DNA of 64,000 nucleotides from Psychrobacter sp. JCM 18900 (lineage in GTDB: Bacteria; Pseudomonadota; Gammaproteobacteria; Pseudomonadales; Moraxellaceae): contig NZ_CAJHBL010000001.1 in the NCBI RefSeq assembly GCF_904846625.1, positions 186,001-250,000 of the forward strand, in the 5' to 3' direction. The position numbers and the translations under genes were made by a program. Below, piece by piece: positions 36,580 through 46,404 of this stretch (position 1 is its first letter; each line of letters opens with the position of its first letter). The notes beneath the pieces were generated by a model that saw only the letters and a program-made list of their open reading frames with translations, did no database searches and had not been told where the DNA came from.

Positions 36580-38079
36580 TTAATGCGCGCCTAAGCTTTG
36601 CTCAGCATCTGGCTTATCATGCACACTGAAATTGTCTATCATCGCTTGGCTCGCCTCGTGCAAACCGATGAGCTCTACCTCAGTGCCTTCGCGGCGAAAT
36701 TTAATAATCACTTTATCTATGGCAGCGACTGCTGTCACGTCCCAAAAATGCGCGCGCGACACGTCAATGACTACTTTAGAGACAGACTCTTTAATATCAA
36801 AGGAATCAATCATACGCTCTGCTGATGAAAAAAATACTTGGCCATCAACTTGATAATAACGCGTTTGCGCTGCTTCATCCATGTGGCTATGCACACTCAT
36901 ATAGCGCTCAATTTTATTGGCAAAGAACAGTGCTGACAGCAATACACCAATCAATACGCCATAGGCCAAGTTATGCGTTGCGACCACCACAGCAACGGTC
37001 GTAATCATAACCACATTACTTTGCAGCGGCTTGGTTTTTAGCTCTTTAAAAGAACCCCAGTTAAAAGTACCGATAGATACCATAATCATTACAGCGACTA
37101 ATGCGGCCATTGGAATAATCTTTAACCAATCGCTTAAGAACACTACCATCAACAATAAAAACACGCCTGCCACTAAAGTAGAAAGACGTGTATAACCGCC
37201 TGATTTTACGTTGATGATCGACTGACCAATCATCGCACAGCCTGCCATCCCGCCAAAAAAGCTACTAACAACATTGGCAATACCTTGGCCTTTGCACTCT
37301 TGCGTACGGTCGCCTTTGGTATCAGTCAAATCATCTACGATCGTCATGGTCATCATAGACTCAAGTAAGCCAACTATCGCCAAACTGATAGAGTACGGAA
37401 AAATAATAATCAACGTATCTAAGTTCAACGGGATATCAGGTATCAAAAATATCGGCAGGGTATCAGGCAGCTGCCCCATATCATTGATGGTTCGCGCCTC
37501 TGCACCCAATAGGATGGCTATAGCCGTAACCAACACAATACTGACCAATGGCGATGGAATCACTTTACCTATCTTTGAAATATATGGATAGCCATAGATA
37601 ACGACGAGACCTAGCGCTACAAGACCGTATACGTGTACTAGGTTTGAACCTGCCTGCGGCATCAGCTCAGGAACCTGCGACATAAAAATCAAAATAGCCA
37701 AGGCATTGATAAAGCCCAGTACCACAGATTGCGACACATATTTCATCAGATTCCCCAGCTTTAAGAAGCCAAATATAATCTGTATAACACCTGTCAGCAC
37801 ACTGGCTGCTAACAAGTACTGCAATCCATAATCCTTGACCAGCGTCACCATTAGTAACGCCATCGCACCCGTCGCCGCCGAAATCATCGCTGGACGACCG
37901 CCGACAAACGCAATCACTACTGCGATACAAAATGAGGCATAAAGCCCTACTTGGGGATCGACACCGGCAATGATAGAAAACGCAATTGCTTCAGGGATAA
38001 GCGCCAAAGCGACGACCATGCCAGCCAAGACATCGCCGCGCACATTGGATAGCCAATGTTCTTTAATTGTATTTAACAT
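36580..38079 (-). CDS. SulP-family anion transporter with STAS domain
   Basis: This inner membrane SLC26/SulP transporter, for sulfate, bicarbonate or similar anions, has 499 residues. The membrane domain is at about 1-385, with the family start [20 protein letters not shown] and [20 protein letters not shown] near 270. A cytoplasmic STAS domain is at about 395-480 ([20 protein letters not shown]). The C-terminus is short. The subgroup with compact STAS domains includes BicA-like bicarbonate carriers, but the substrate cannot be assigned from the sequence. It forms a single-gene transcript with its own terminator. Confidence 0.88.
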   Translation of the reverse strand: MLNTIKEHWLSNVRGDVLAGMVVALALIPEAIAFSIIAGVDPQVGLYASFCIAVVIAFVGGRPAMISAATGAMALLMVTLVKDYGLQYLLAASVLTGVIQIIFGFLKLGNLMKYVSQSVVLGFINALAILIFMSQVPELMPQAGSNLVHVYGLVALGLVVIYGYPYISKIGKVIPSPLVSIVLVTAIAILLGAEARTINDMGQLPDTLPIFLIPDIPLNLDTLIIIFPYSISLAIVGLLESMMTMTIVDDLTDTKGDRTQECKGQGIANVVSSFFGGMAGCAMIGQSIINVKSGGYTRLSTLVAGVFLLLMVVFLSDWLKIIPMAALVAVMIMVSIGTFNWGSFKELKTKPLQSNVVMITTVAVVVATHNLAYGVLIGVLLSALFFANKIERYMSVHSHMDEAAQTRYYQVDGQVFFSSAERMIDSFDIKESVSKVVIDVSRAHFWDVTAVAAIDKVIIKFRREGTEVELIGLHEASQAMIDNFSVHDKPDAEQSLGAH

Positions 38080-38710
38080 ATTTAACTCAGTTTTGGGGAA
38101 CTGCTTTAGTCTGTCAATAAACGAGGTATCTAATCATTATTTGGAAAGCATATAAAAAGTAGTTAAAAATCAGCTCACATGAAAAGTCTGACACATCTCT
38201 ATCTAGGTACTTTGCCCATTGCCTATCAAACAATAAATATAAAAATGTGAACGATCATAGTCAGCGAGTTATCGTCATAACGTACTTTTAGTGGGATAAT
38301 CTTTATGATCCACTAGATATATCGAATAGTGATACAAACGTTAAAGCAGTGCGTGCGCACAAGAAAAAGCGTCAGACGCTTTATGAGAGTAATTGCTATA
38401 GGAAGCAGTTATTACTGAGGAGGGGTACAGCTAGGGTGGCGTATTCATCTTTGTGGTAACAGCTTTTATAGAGTTAAGAAGGAATATTTCGCGTCATTTT
38501 AACATACATAGAGTAAATTAATAAAAACATCGCCCTTTTGGCGAGTATTTAACTTTTTTGGCTATCTCAATTACCGAGCTTAAGTGATCACCCTACTTCT
38601 TAATTTGAATAAATTTATAGCCTTTTGGGCTTTACAGAACTCGTTTCTATATTAGAATCACACGAGACATTGAATAGTGTCTCCATATACCTCATCGCTA
38701 GGAAACTGAC
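38080..38710. other. Divergent region SulP / bestrophin-like gene
   Basis: This stretch of 631 bases has no supported gene. A short CGCC/GGCG hairpin followed by T residues lies near 38531-38560 but has no upstream gene to terminate. Confidence 0.4.
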
Positions 38711-39670
38711 ATGATTGTCCGGCAAACACCCAATGCCCTTAAGATATTTTTTACCCTGCGTGGATCAATCATTCCAAAAATCTATCCGCAAATTTTGCTG
38801 ATTACTATTCTTAGTACGCTCATCACGATTATCCAGCACTGGCTTCCTGACTCGTTTCCCTATTATGGTATGGCAACGTTTACCTTGCTTGGAATCGCAC
38901 TATCGTTGTTTCTTGGGTTTCGAAACAACGCCAGTTATCAACGTTGGTGGGAAGCGCGCGGACTGTGGGGTCAGCTAGTATATGACTCTCGTAGCTTAAC
39001 GCGCCAAGTGCTGTCTTTTATAGATGAGGACGATGGAACTGGTATAGAGGATGGCGAGGATGACAATGCAACTGGTCGCGATGCTCAGCGAACGATGGTA
39101 TATCTGACCATTGCGTTTGCCCATGCGGTGCGTCATCGATTGCGTGGTACGCCACCTTGTGCGGATATCGAGCCTTTTGTCGCAGCGATACATCATGACC
39201 GTATGCGCCAAGCGAAAAACGTGCCTGACTATATAATGCGCCTGATGGGTAAGCAGCTAGGCAACATTCGGCGTCAGAGACTGGTATCGGAGCAAGTCAT
39301 ACAAAACATGGACGAGCGACTGACCTCTATGACAATTGTACTGGCAGCGTGCGAGCGCATTCATAATACCCCACTACCATTTGCTTACATGCTGCTGGTA
39401 CATCGCACGACCTATCTGTATTGTATTATGTTGCCCTTTGGCTTGGTGGCATCACTTGGTTGGGCGACCCCGTTGATTTGTGCGGTGATTGCTTATACCT
39501 TTTTTGGTTTGGACGCGCTTAGTGAAGAGTTAGAAGAGCCTTTTGGCTTGGCCGCTAACCAATTACCTTTGACTGCCTTGTCACGCACTATCGAGATTAA
39601 TCTACGAGAGGCATTGGGAGAGACGGATATTCCACCTGATATCACTCCTATCAATGGTTATTTGCAATAG
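38711..39670 (+). CDS. Bestrophin-like anion channel (UPF0187)
   Basis: The 319-residue membrane protein belongs to the bacterial bestrophin family (RFP-TM, chloride-channel-like). The family motif FLGFRNNASYQRWWEARGLW is at about residues 78-97, right after the second membrane helix. Later segments LPFGLVASLGWATPLICAVI and ALSEELEEPFGLAANQLPL near 270 are also characteristic. An acidic insert EDDGTGIEDGEDDNATG lies near 113. Homologues form pentameric channels. It is a single-gene unit, and its physiological role is unknown. Confidence 0.88.
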   Translation: MIVRQTPNALKIFFTLRGSIIPKIYPQILLITILSTLITIIQHWLPDSFPYYGMATFTLLGIALSLFLGFRNNASYQRWWEARGLWGQLVYDSRSLTRQVLSFIDEDDGTGIEDGEDDNATGRDAQRTMVYLTIAFAHAVRHRLRGTPPCADIEPFVAAIHHDRMRQAKNVPDYIMRLMGKQLGNIRRQRLVSEQVIQNMDERLTSMTIVLAACERIHNTPLPFAYMLLVHRTTYLYCIMLPFGLVASLGWATPLICAVIAYTFFGLDALSEELEEPFGLAANQLPLTALSRTIEINLREALGETDIPPDITPINGYLQ

Positions 39671-40102
39671 CTTCCATTAATAGTTTTAATAAAAGCCACT
39701 TAGCTTACTACTTCAAGATGAAACGGACTAAATACAGACTTCACTTGAATAATCGCTCATAGACCACTATAAACAGTGCATATATTCTCTGCCTAATATA
39801 GCCATTCCTCTATAAAAGTATGACAGCGTTAACCTCGCTTGAAGTATCACACATACATCTACACTCGGTTGCCTTGTACTACTTTTAAATTGAATAAGCT
39901 ATAGCTTGACTGATTTAAATGCCACTGATGTCTACACTGAGCCTGTCTCAGATTTTGGCGTGATGTTTTTGGCATGATTTGAGCAGATGTTTAACTAACT
40001 GAATGTCTATAGCAGCGATTTTCGAATGACTTAATGTTAGTTACTTACTACTAATGACTGATTAACTTTTTCCTATTTACCTATACCAGCGAGGCTCATA
40101 TC
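39671..40102. other. Intergenic region bestrophin / DUF493 gene
   Basis: This stretch of 432 AT-rich bases shows no gene and no strong hairpin. Confidence 0.45.
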
Positions 40103-40504
40103 ATGAGTGATGATTCAAAAGACAACAACGACAACGTCGACAACAGCGCAAATAACCCAACCAGCAATCAGCCATCAGTTAAAGTCACGGATTTGACGCC
40201 AAATAAAGGTGCGTTGGTAGGCAAAAAGACCGATATTCAAAACCCAGAGCTTTGGGAGTTCCCGATGAACTACCCACTAAGCATCATCGGTCATGAAGGC
40301 GAGCGTGAGAGTTTACTTAATGAAGTAAAGCTAATTTTGGGTAGCCAATTCCCTGATTTTGATTTGGCGTCTATTGAAGTTAAGCCGTCTAAAACAGGTC
40401 GTTTTCACTCGGCACGGGTCAATTTGTACCTAACAGCTGCTGAGCAAGTGAATGCGCTTTATGCCTCACTTGATAATGCAAAAACGGTTCGTATTGTTTT
40501 ATAA
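40103..40504 (+). CDS. DUF493 (YbeD-like) protein
   Basis: The 133-residue protein has a polar, Asp/Asn-rich N-terminus (about 1-45) and then the YbeD/DUF493 domain. This domain has the opening LWEFPMNYPLSIIGHEGE and the ACT-like pattern SKTGRFHSARVNLYLTAAEQ. In E. coli YbeD sits beside lipB, but here it is alone. Its function is unproven. A ferredoxin-like fold related to regulatory domains is known for the family. Confidence 0.85.
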   Translation: MSDDSKDNNDNVDNSANNPTSNQPSVKVTDLTPNKGALVGKKTDIQNPELWEFPMNYPLSIIGHEGERESLLNEVKLILGSQFPDFDLASIEVKPSKTGRFHSARVNLYLTAAEQVNALYASLDNAKTVRIVL

Positions 40505-40537
40505 GTCGCATAAAAAACTTTAACGCCTTTTTAGTCC

Positions 40538-40580
40538 AAATCGTCACTCGCTAGTAATAAGTTATGGGTGGCGATTTTTT
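40538..40580 (+). terminator. Terminator after the DUF493 gene
   Basis: AAATCGTCACTC (40538-40549) pairs with GGGTGGCGATTT (40566-40577), using two G-U pairs, and is followed by a T-run. Confidence 0.75.
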
Positions 40581-40811
40581 GTGGTTTGATGTACAATCTG
40601 CGCCCGCATTATTGCCGCCATGACTCGCATTATCAGTCGACAATAACCGAGAGAATGAAAAGTAAAACTCACGATATTTTTACAAAAATTTTATTATTGA
40701 CCGCATTTGCGTCTAACCCTTATCCCATCGTCCTTTGCCAAAATTTGGACTGCCTACAACCTTGCAGCAACATAGTTTTATTCTAAAATCAATATAGTAT
40801 TTTCAAAATTT

Positions 40812-40857
40812 TCCCGCTATATTGTGCCTACCAATTAACAAACACGCTATATGTAGT
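40812..40857 (+). promoter_or_regulatory. Pair of NrdR-box-like sites upstream of nrdA
   Basis: TCCCGCTATATTGTGC (40812-40827) and ACACGCTATATGTAGT (40842-40857) each resemble the NrdR box (acaCwATATATwGtgt) and share CGCTATAT. Their start-to-start distance is 30 bp, close to the roughly three-turn spacing typical of paired NrdR boxes. They precede nrdA by about 150 bases. Confidence 0.55.
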
Positions 40858-41006
40858 ACTCAGTGATTTTAACCGTCGCTATGAGTAGTGGTAGCTTTTT
40901 GCCCAAAAAAACCAGCTAGCACAACCCCGCATAATAGCGTTATAAAGAATGTCTGCCGCCCACTCGGCGCGCAGCATCACAATAAGCAATCAAAATAGAG
41001 GCCAGC

Positions 41007-43283
41007 ATGACACATATTGACAAAATCCAAGTAACCAAACGTGATGGACGTTTAGAGCCTATTGATTTAGACAAAATTCACAAGGTAATAGCGTGGGCAG
41101 CTCACGGCTTGGACAACGTGTCTGTGTCTCAAGTTGAGCTAAAGTCGCACATCCAGTTTTATGAAGGTATCAAGACTCGTGACATTCACGAAACCATCAT
41201 CAAATCTGCCGCCGACTTAATCTCTGAGACCACGCCTGACTATCAGTATCTGGCTGCACGTTTGGCTATCTTCCACCTACGTAAGATTGCTTATAACAAA
41301 TTTACCCCGCCGCACCTATATGACCATGTCAAAACTTTGACTGATGCTGGCAAATACGATCAACACATCCTAGCTGACTATAGCCGTGCTGAATTTGACG
41401 AGTTAGAAGAGTACCTTGATCACTGGCGCGATATGAACTTGGCTTATGCTGCTGTTGAGCAAATGGCTGGCAAATATCTAGTACAAGATCGCGTGAGCAA
41501 AACTGTCTATGAGAGCCCGCAGTTCTTGTACATGCTGGTCGGTATGTGTCTGTTTAGCCAATACGACAAGTCAGATCGTCTTGATTTCGTCAAACGCTTC
41601 TATGATGCGACCTCAGAATTCAAAATCTCACTACCAACGCCGATCATGTCAGGTGTACGTACGCCATCGCGCCAGTTTAGCTCGTGCGTATTGATCGAAT
41701 GTGGTGATAGCCTAGACTCTATCAACGCAACTACTAGCGCCATCGTACGCTATGTGTCACAGCGTGCTGGTATCGGCATCAACGCAGGTCGTATCCGCGC
41801 CCTTGGTAGCCCTATCCGTGGCGGTGAAGCACAGCATACTGGCTGTATCCCGTTCTACAAATTGTTTCAAACTGCTGTTAAATGCTGCTCACAAGGCGGC
41901 GTCCGTGGCGGTGCTGCGACTCTATTTTACCCACTATGGCATTTAGAAGTTGAGTCATTACTGGTACTAAAAAACAACCGCGGCGTCGAAGACAACCGTG
42001 TCCGTCATATGGACTACGGCGTACAGTTAAACAAGACAATGTACACGCGCTTAATCAAAGGCCAAGACATCTCGCTATTCTCACCAGGTGACACGCCGGG
42101 CTTATACGATGCGTTCTTTGAAGATCAAGACAAATTCGAAGAGCTATATACCAAGTACGAAAATGATCCTAACGTACGTAGCCGTCAGATCCCAGCCGCT
42201 GATTTGTTCAGCTTGATGATGCAAGAGCGCGCCAGTACGGGTCGTATCTATATCCAAAACGTCGATCATTGCAACACGCATAGCCCATTTGACGCGACGG
42301 TTGCCCCGATTCGCCAGTCAAACCTATGTATGGAAATCGCACTACCAACCAAGCCACTGGATAACATCAATGACGAAGAAGGCGAAATCGCCCTTTGTAC
42401 GCTATCAGCGGTCAACTTGGGTAAAGTCGAAAACGTCAGCGACATCGAAGAGCCAGCTGAGCTAATCGTCCGTGCGCTTGATGCCCTGCTCGACTATCAA
42501 GACTACCCAGTCAAAGCGGCTCAAAACGGCAGTATGCGTCGCCGTACGCTAGGCGTGGGCGTAATCAACTATGCTTATTACTTAGCCAAGAATGGCGCAC
42601 GCTATTCAGACGACAGCGCGCTTGGTCTAACTCATCAGACGTTTGAAGCATTGCAATTCTATCTCTTGAAAGCGTCAAACAAATTAGCCAAAGAGCAAGG
42701 CGCGTGCCCTGCGTTCAATGAGACTACATATTCACAAGGTATCTTGCCGATTGATACGTACAAAGCTGATTTGGATAAAATCTGCCAAGAGCCGCTACAT
42801 CTCGATTGGGAAACGCTACGCGGCGAGATCACTGAGCACGGTCTACGCAACTCTACCCTAACCGCCTTGATGCCGTCTGAGACCTCAAGTCAGATCGCCA
42901 ACGCGACCAACGGTATCGAGCCACCACGCGGTCTGGTCTCTATCAAAGCGTCAAAAGACGGTATCCTAAAGCAAGTTGTGCCTGAGATTGATAAGCTAAA
43001 AGATCAGTACGAGCTACTATGGCAAATGCCAAACAATGACGGTTACCTAAAGCTGGTCGCTATCATGCAAAAATTCGTCGATCAAAGTATCTCTGCCAAC
43101 ACCAACTACGATCCCGTTCGTTATGCTGGTGGCCGTGTACCGATGAAGATATTGCTAAAAGATTTGCTAAACGCTTATAAAATGGGTGTGAAGACGTTGT
43201 ACTACCATAACACTCGTGATGGTGCGAACGATGCGCAAGCGGATATGGAAGATGATTGTGCTGGTGGTGCATGTAAGATCTAG
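41007..43283 (+). CDS. nrdA: Ribonucleotide reductase class Ia, alpha subunit NrdA
   Basis: NrdA reduces ribonucleoside diphosphates to deoxyribonucleotides using the radical generated on NrdB. An ATP-cone allosteric domain covers residues 1-95 (VTKRDGRLEPIDLDKIHKVI). Catalytic-core motifs include PTPIMSGVRTPSRQFSSCVL near 212 and SNLCMEIALPT near 435. The protein ends DDCAGGACKI, carrying the C-terminal cysteine pair that shuttles reducing equivalents. The 758-residue length is normal. GAGG lies before the ATG. It is separated from nrdB by 2 kb of unrelated DNA. Confidence 0.97.
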   Translation: MTHIDKIQVTKRDGRLEPIDLDKIHKVIAWAAHGLDNVSVSQVELKSHIQFYEGIKTRDIHETIIKSAADLISETTPDYQYLAARLAIFHLRKIAYNKFTPPHLYDHVKTLTDAGKYDQHILADYSRAEFDELEEYLDHWRDMNLAYAAVEQMAGKYLVQDRVSKTVYESPQFLYMLVGMCLFSQYDKSDRLDFVKRFYDATSEFKISLPTPIMSGVRTPSRQFSSCVLIECGDSLDSINATTSAIVRYVSQRAGIGINAGRIRALGSPIRGGEAQHTGCIPFYKLFQTAVKCCSQGGVRGGAATLFYPLWHLEVESLLVLKNNRGVEDNRVRHMDYGVQLNKTMYTRLIKGQDISLFSPGDTPGLYDAFFEDQDKFEELYTKYENDPNVRSRQIPAADLFSLMMQERASTGRIYIQNVDHCNTHSPFDATVAPIRQSNLCMEIALPTKPLDNINDEEGEIALCTLSAVNLGKVENVSDIEEPAELIVRALDALLDYQDYPVKAAQNGSMRRRTLGVGVINYAYYLAKNGARYSDDSALGLTHQTFEALQFYLLKASNKLAKEQGACPAFNETTYSQGILPIDTYKADLDKICQEPLHLDWETLRGEITEHGLRNSTLTALMPSETSSQIANATNGIEPPRGLVSIKASKDGILKQVVPEIDKLKDQYELLWQMPNNDGYLKLVAIMQKFVDQSISANTNYDPVRYAGGRVPMKILLKDLLNAYKMGVKTLYYHNTRDGANDAQADMEDDCAGGACKI

Positions 43284-43364
43284 GTTCTGATGGATGATTA
43301 TGACGTGAGTAGAACTATCTACTCATGTCATAAAACTAATAGTTTAACTCTATGAGTAAACCCT

Positions 43365-44348
43365 ATGAACTTAAAGCGCAAACATCACTTTGTGAGTCAG
43401 TTTTATCTAAAAAGTTGGTATAACAATGTTAAAAAAATTATTGTTTGGGATGGCGATAAAACTTTTCCGTCGCTAACAAAGTCTATAGCTTATGAAAAAG
43501 ACTTGTATAAGTTAACCCCTCTTACATCGTATCAAATATCTTTTTTTGAAGAACATTTGAGACAAATGAGCCTAGATAATACATCTACCTATAATTATGT
43601 AATTAGAAATATACTCGTAATTCACAATGGTTTTAACTTTCTAGACACAATTGAAAATAACTGTTCTGAAGAAATAGTTGACTTAAAGAAGAAGTTTTCT
43701 TTTAACTTTCTAGAAGATAAATTCGCTGTTGAAGAAGCGGAATTTAGTAAAGTCATTAAAAAAATAATTCTAAAGCCTAAATCAAAAATATTTTTATATG
43801 ACTATTACGCTTTAATCCACTTTTTTGTGTTTCAACTTTTTAAAACACCTAGAAAAATCAATAGATTTCTAGATGTTAATCAGCAGTCTCCAATTTTTAA
43901 AGGCTTAGATTTTACACAACCGGAACTTAGAAGTTACACATTGCTTTTCATACAATGTTTAAGCGAAAGAGCTCATACTTCTTTGATTTCCAGACTTTAC
44001 AGCATTAAAATTTATAATAATATTTCTGATATCAATTTCATTACCTCAGATGACCCATGTTTTAATCAAAAATTCGATGAAAACGAGTTTTTTGTACAGC
44101 TTCCAATTTCACCAAAAGTTATGATTGAGTTAGTAGCAAATCCTTATGAAGAAGAATACATAAAGTCTATGACGGCATATTTCAATTTTCATAAAAAAGA
44201 AGCTGACAACATTATATTGACCGAACCTCTTGTGACTTTCCATGAACTAGAACAAACAGAAGTAATTGAGTTAAATAAGAAAATATTTGAAAATAAAGAT
44301 AGATTTGTATACGCCCAAACTATAAGTGATATTGAATCTATTAACTAG
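43365..44348 (+). CDS. DUF4238 family protein (accessory, AT-rich)
   Basis: The 327-residue protein begins LKRKHHFVSQFYLKSWYN, the conserved opening of DUF4238, and has NFITSDDPCFNQ near residue 223 followed by VQLPISPKVMIELV, also typical of that family. No enzymatic function is established for it. The gene is much more AT-rich than its neighbours (43741-43800 has only 9 G/C in 60 bases). Codons are correspondingly A/T-ending. It is inserted between nrdA and nrdB and followed by repeat elements. This points to recent acquisition. DUF4238 genes are often found singly in variable regions; a defence role would be speculation. Its ribosome binding site is weak. Confidence 0.8.
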   Translation: MNLKRKHHFVSQFYLKSWYNNVKKIIVWDGDKTFPSLTKSIAYEKDLYKLTPLTSYQISFFEEHLRQMSLDNTSTYNYVIRNILVIHNGFNFLDTIENNCSEEIVDLKKKFSFNFLEDKFAVEEAEFSKVIKKIILKPKSKIFLYDYYALIHFFVFQLFKTPRKINRFLDVNQQSPIFKGLDFTQPELRSYTLLFIQCLSERAHTSLISRLYSIKIYNNISDINFITSDDPCFNQKFDENEFFVQLPISPKVMIELVANPYEEEYIKSMTAYFNFHKKEADNIILTEPLVTFHELEQTEVIELNKKIFENKDRFVYAQTISDIESIN

Positions 44349-44393
44349 CATAGATTGGGTAGAGCTTACGATATCTAACCTACAGAACAGCAC

Positions 44394-44465
44394 GTAGGTT
44401 GGGTTGACGAAGGAAACCCAACGGTTTGAGTCTTTGTTGGGTCTCGTGCCTCGACACTAACCTAC
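44394..44465. repeat. 72-bp inverted-repeat element (GTAGGTT...AACCTAC)
   Basis: The element starts GTAGGTTGGGTT and ends TAACCTAC, so its ends are complementary. Inside, GTTGGGTT and AAACCCAAC form a hairpin around an 8-base loop. A further AACCTAC lies just upstream at 44377. Elements of this general look (GTAGGTTGGGTT with AACCCAAC) are, from memory, dispersed in many proteobacteria. Confidence 0.7.
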
Positions 44466-44483
44466 TCTAAAGCATAGAAAGTT

Positions 44484-44547
44484 GTAGCGTGCGCCTAGCG
44501 CACCGATTTTACGGAATAAATTAAAAGGTGCTTAAAAAGCACCCTAC
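44484..44547. repeat. 64-bp inverted-repeat element (GTAGCGTGC...GCACCCTAC)
   Basis: The ends GTAGCGTGC and GCACCCTAC are complementary at eight of nine positions. Inside are GTGCGCCTAGCGCAC and the hairpin GGTGCTTAAAAAGCACC. It resembles another widespread intergenic element family and lies 18 bases after the previous one. Confidence 0.7.
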
Positions 44548-44801
44548 AGAATAAGCATAAATAGCGATATTTATAAGAAAGACAAGCGCCGCTCAAACAA
44601 GGTCGTTTAGCCCCGACTATAGCGGTATCCTGCTGACGACGATGGCGATGCAGTCCGTGGCTGAGCGTAGTATCGAGACAACAGGAATGCGATCAGACAC
44701 GATAGACTGCACGCCAGCGGCAAGGCAGATACAAGCGGTAGGCGGGATTGGCTACTGTTATAATTAAAACATACAGATAGAATTAAAACGACGGAGGTCA
44801 T

Positions 44802-45173
44802 GTGCAATATACCGCAATCATCAAAGACGGTGGTTTGTTTATCCCAAATGTATTTTCAGACCTAAACGATGGTGGCTCGTATATCGTACAAGTCGAGGTT
44901 GATATTGCAGAGGTGCGTCAGCAGTTAGGTGTGAATGAAGCACCAAAGACAACTGTCGCCAAAAAAAGTGTGACAAAAGCGGCCAAAAAACCAGTATCGA
45001 GAGCAGCTAAAAAAGACTTAAAAACAGCAGCGGAAGATTCTGATGTGAGCACCCTACGCAAAAGCGCACTTGATGAATTAGAAGCACTCGATGATAGTGA
45101 GCTGAGCGAGATATTCAAAGCCTATATGAACGATGGGCAAGAGTCATCACAGATATCACTAGAGAACCTCTAA
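44802..45173 (+). CDS. Hypothetical protein with basic hinge and acidic C-terminus
   Basis: I do not recognise the family. The 123 residues have three parts. An N-terminal segment (YTAIIKDGGLFIPNVFSDL, about 1-45) looks like the beta-strand start of AbrB- or DUF104-type antitoxins. A central Lys/Ala-rich region (about 48-75, AKKSVTKAAKKPVSRAAKK) resembles histone H1-like tails and could bind nucleic acid. An acidic helical C-terminus (about 80-123) completes it. The start is GTG, supported by ACGGAGG four bases upstream. Base composition is like the host, unlike the DUF4238 gene before it. No toxin gene is adjacent. Confidence 0.65.
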   Translation: MQYTAIIKDGGLFIPNVFSDLNDGGSYIVQVEVDIAEVRQQLGVNEAPKTTVAKKSVTKAAKKPVSRAAKKDLKTAAEDSDVSTLRKSALDELEALDDSELSEIFKAYMNDGQESSQISLENL

Positions 45174-45270
45174 GCTAAAACGCTATAATCCAAAAACGTG
45201 TCATAACCTCAAATCAAAACCAGTCACACCCCTATAAATTAATAACCGTATCAATTATAAAGGCAGTCCC

Positions 45271-46404
45271 ATGACTTACTCGATTTTTTCTCAAACGCCA
45301 AACAATGCGCTAAAAGAGCCGATGTTCTTTGGTCAGCCCGTCAACGTGGCGCGCTATGACCAACAAAAACACCCTATCTTTGAGCAGTTGATTGAAAAGC
45401 AGCTATCGTTCTTTTGGCGTCCAGAAGAAGTCGATGTATCACGCGATCGTATCGACTTTAGCAATCTATCGTCGCATGAGCAGCACATATTTTTGAGCAA
45501 CCTCAAGTACCAGACCCTACTCGATTCTATCCAAGGTCGTAGTCCAAACGTGGTGCTACTGCCGCTCGTGTCTATCCCTGAGCTTGAGACGTGGATTGAG
45601 ACATGGTCGTTCTCTGAGACCATTCACTCACGCAGCTATACGCATATCATCCGTAATATCGTCAATGACCCAAATATTATCTTTGATGACATCATGCAAA
45701 ACGAGCACATCTTGGGCCGTGCCTCTGATATCGCCCAGTACTATGATGAGCTGTACCGCAACTCGCAGCTATATAGCTTGTACGGTCCAGGTACGCATAA
45801 TATCAATGGCGAGCAAGTGACGGTTGATTTAAGATCACTGAAAAAGCAGATGTATCTATGCATCATGGCGGTCAACGTCCTAGAAGCCATTCGTTTCTAT
45901 GTATCTTTCGCTTGCTCGTTTGCGTTTGCTGAACGTAAATTAATGGAAGGTAATGCCAAAATCATTAAGCTAATCGCTCGTGATGAAGCACTGCATTTGA
46001 CGGGCACGCAGCATATGCTAAACCTCATGCGTAATGGTCGTGACGATCCTGAGATGGTCGAGATTGCCGCAGAGTGTTATGAAGAAAGCATCGAAATCTT
46101 CCGCAAAGCTGCTGAGCAAGAAAAAGAATGGGCAGGCTACCTGTTCAAAGATGGCTCGATGATTGGTTTAAACAAAGATATCCTTTGCCAATATATCGAA
46201 TACATCACTAACTTGCGTATGGAAACGGTCGGCTTGCCAGCGGCGTTCCCGAACTCAAAATCAAACCCAATCCCGTGGATCAACACGTGGTTGTCGTCTG
46301 ACAATGTGCAAGTAGCACCGCAAGAGACTGAGATTAGCTCGTACTTGGTCGGTCAGATTGACTCTGACTTATCAGACAGTGATTTTGATGACTTTGAATT
46401 GTAA
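45271..46404 (+). CDS. nrdB: Ribonucleotide reductase class Ia, beta subunit NrdB
   Basis: NrdB holds the diiron-tyrosyl radical cofactor. Iron ligands and the radical tyrosine lie in [20 protein letters not shown] near residues 98-117. More iron ligands follow near 230-245 in [13 protein letters not shown]. The C-terminus DSDFDDFEL is the NrdA-docking tail. The 377-residue length is normal. AAAGG precedes the ATG. Downstream comes the ferredoxin that maintains the cofactor. Immediately after the stop codon are five further degenerate copies of the gene's last bases. Confidence 0.97.
   Translation: MTYSIFSQTPNNALKEPMFFGQPVNVARYDQQKHPIFEQLIEKQLSFFWRPEEVDVSRDRIDFSNLSSHEQHIFLSNLKYQTLLDSIQGRSPNVVLLPLVSIPELETWIETWSFSETIHSRSYTHIIRNIVNDPNIIFDDIMQNEHILGRASDIAQYYDELYRNSQLYSLYGPGTHNINGEQVTVDLRSLKKQMYLCIMAVNVLEAIRFYVSFACSFAFAERKLMEGNAKIIKLIARDEALHLTGTQHMLNLMRNGRDDPEMVEIAAECYEESIEIFRKAAEQEKEWAGYLFKDGSMIGLNKDILCQYIEYITNLRMETVGLPAAFPNSKSNPIPWINTWLSSDNVQVAPQETEISSYLVGQIDSDLSDSDFDDFEL

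Larger units (their letters stand above)
40505..41006. other. Intergenic region upstream of nrdA
   Basis: The region contains the DUF493 terminator, two NrdR-box-like sites and about 150 bases of leader before nrdA. A plus-strand frame at 40568-40786 starts inside the terminator and is not accepted as a gene. Confidence 0.55.
44349..44801. other. Gap between DUF4238 gene and small hypothetical gene
   Basis: Besides the two repeat elements, 44588-44760 is a distinctly GC-richer stretch with frames open on both strands but no recognisable protein. A small minus-strand frame (44607-44807) overlaps the next gene head-on and is doubtful. The stretch may be a gene remnant. Confidence 0.45.

Noticed and set aside
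40568..40786. 72-codon frame after the DUF493 gene
   Set aside because: It starts inside the terminator hairpin and has no plausible ribosome binding site.
44607..44807. 66-codon minus-strand frame with a hydrophobic stretch
   Set aside because: It overlaps the start of the next gene head-on, has no ribosome binding site and lies in a stretch open in several frames.
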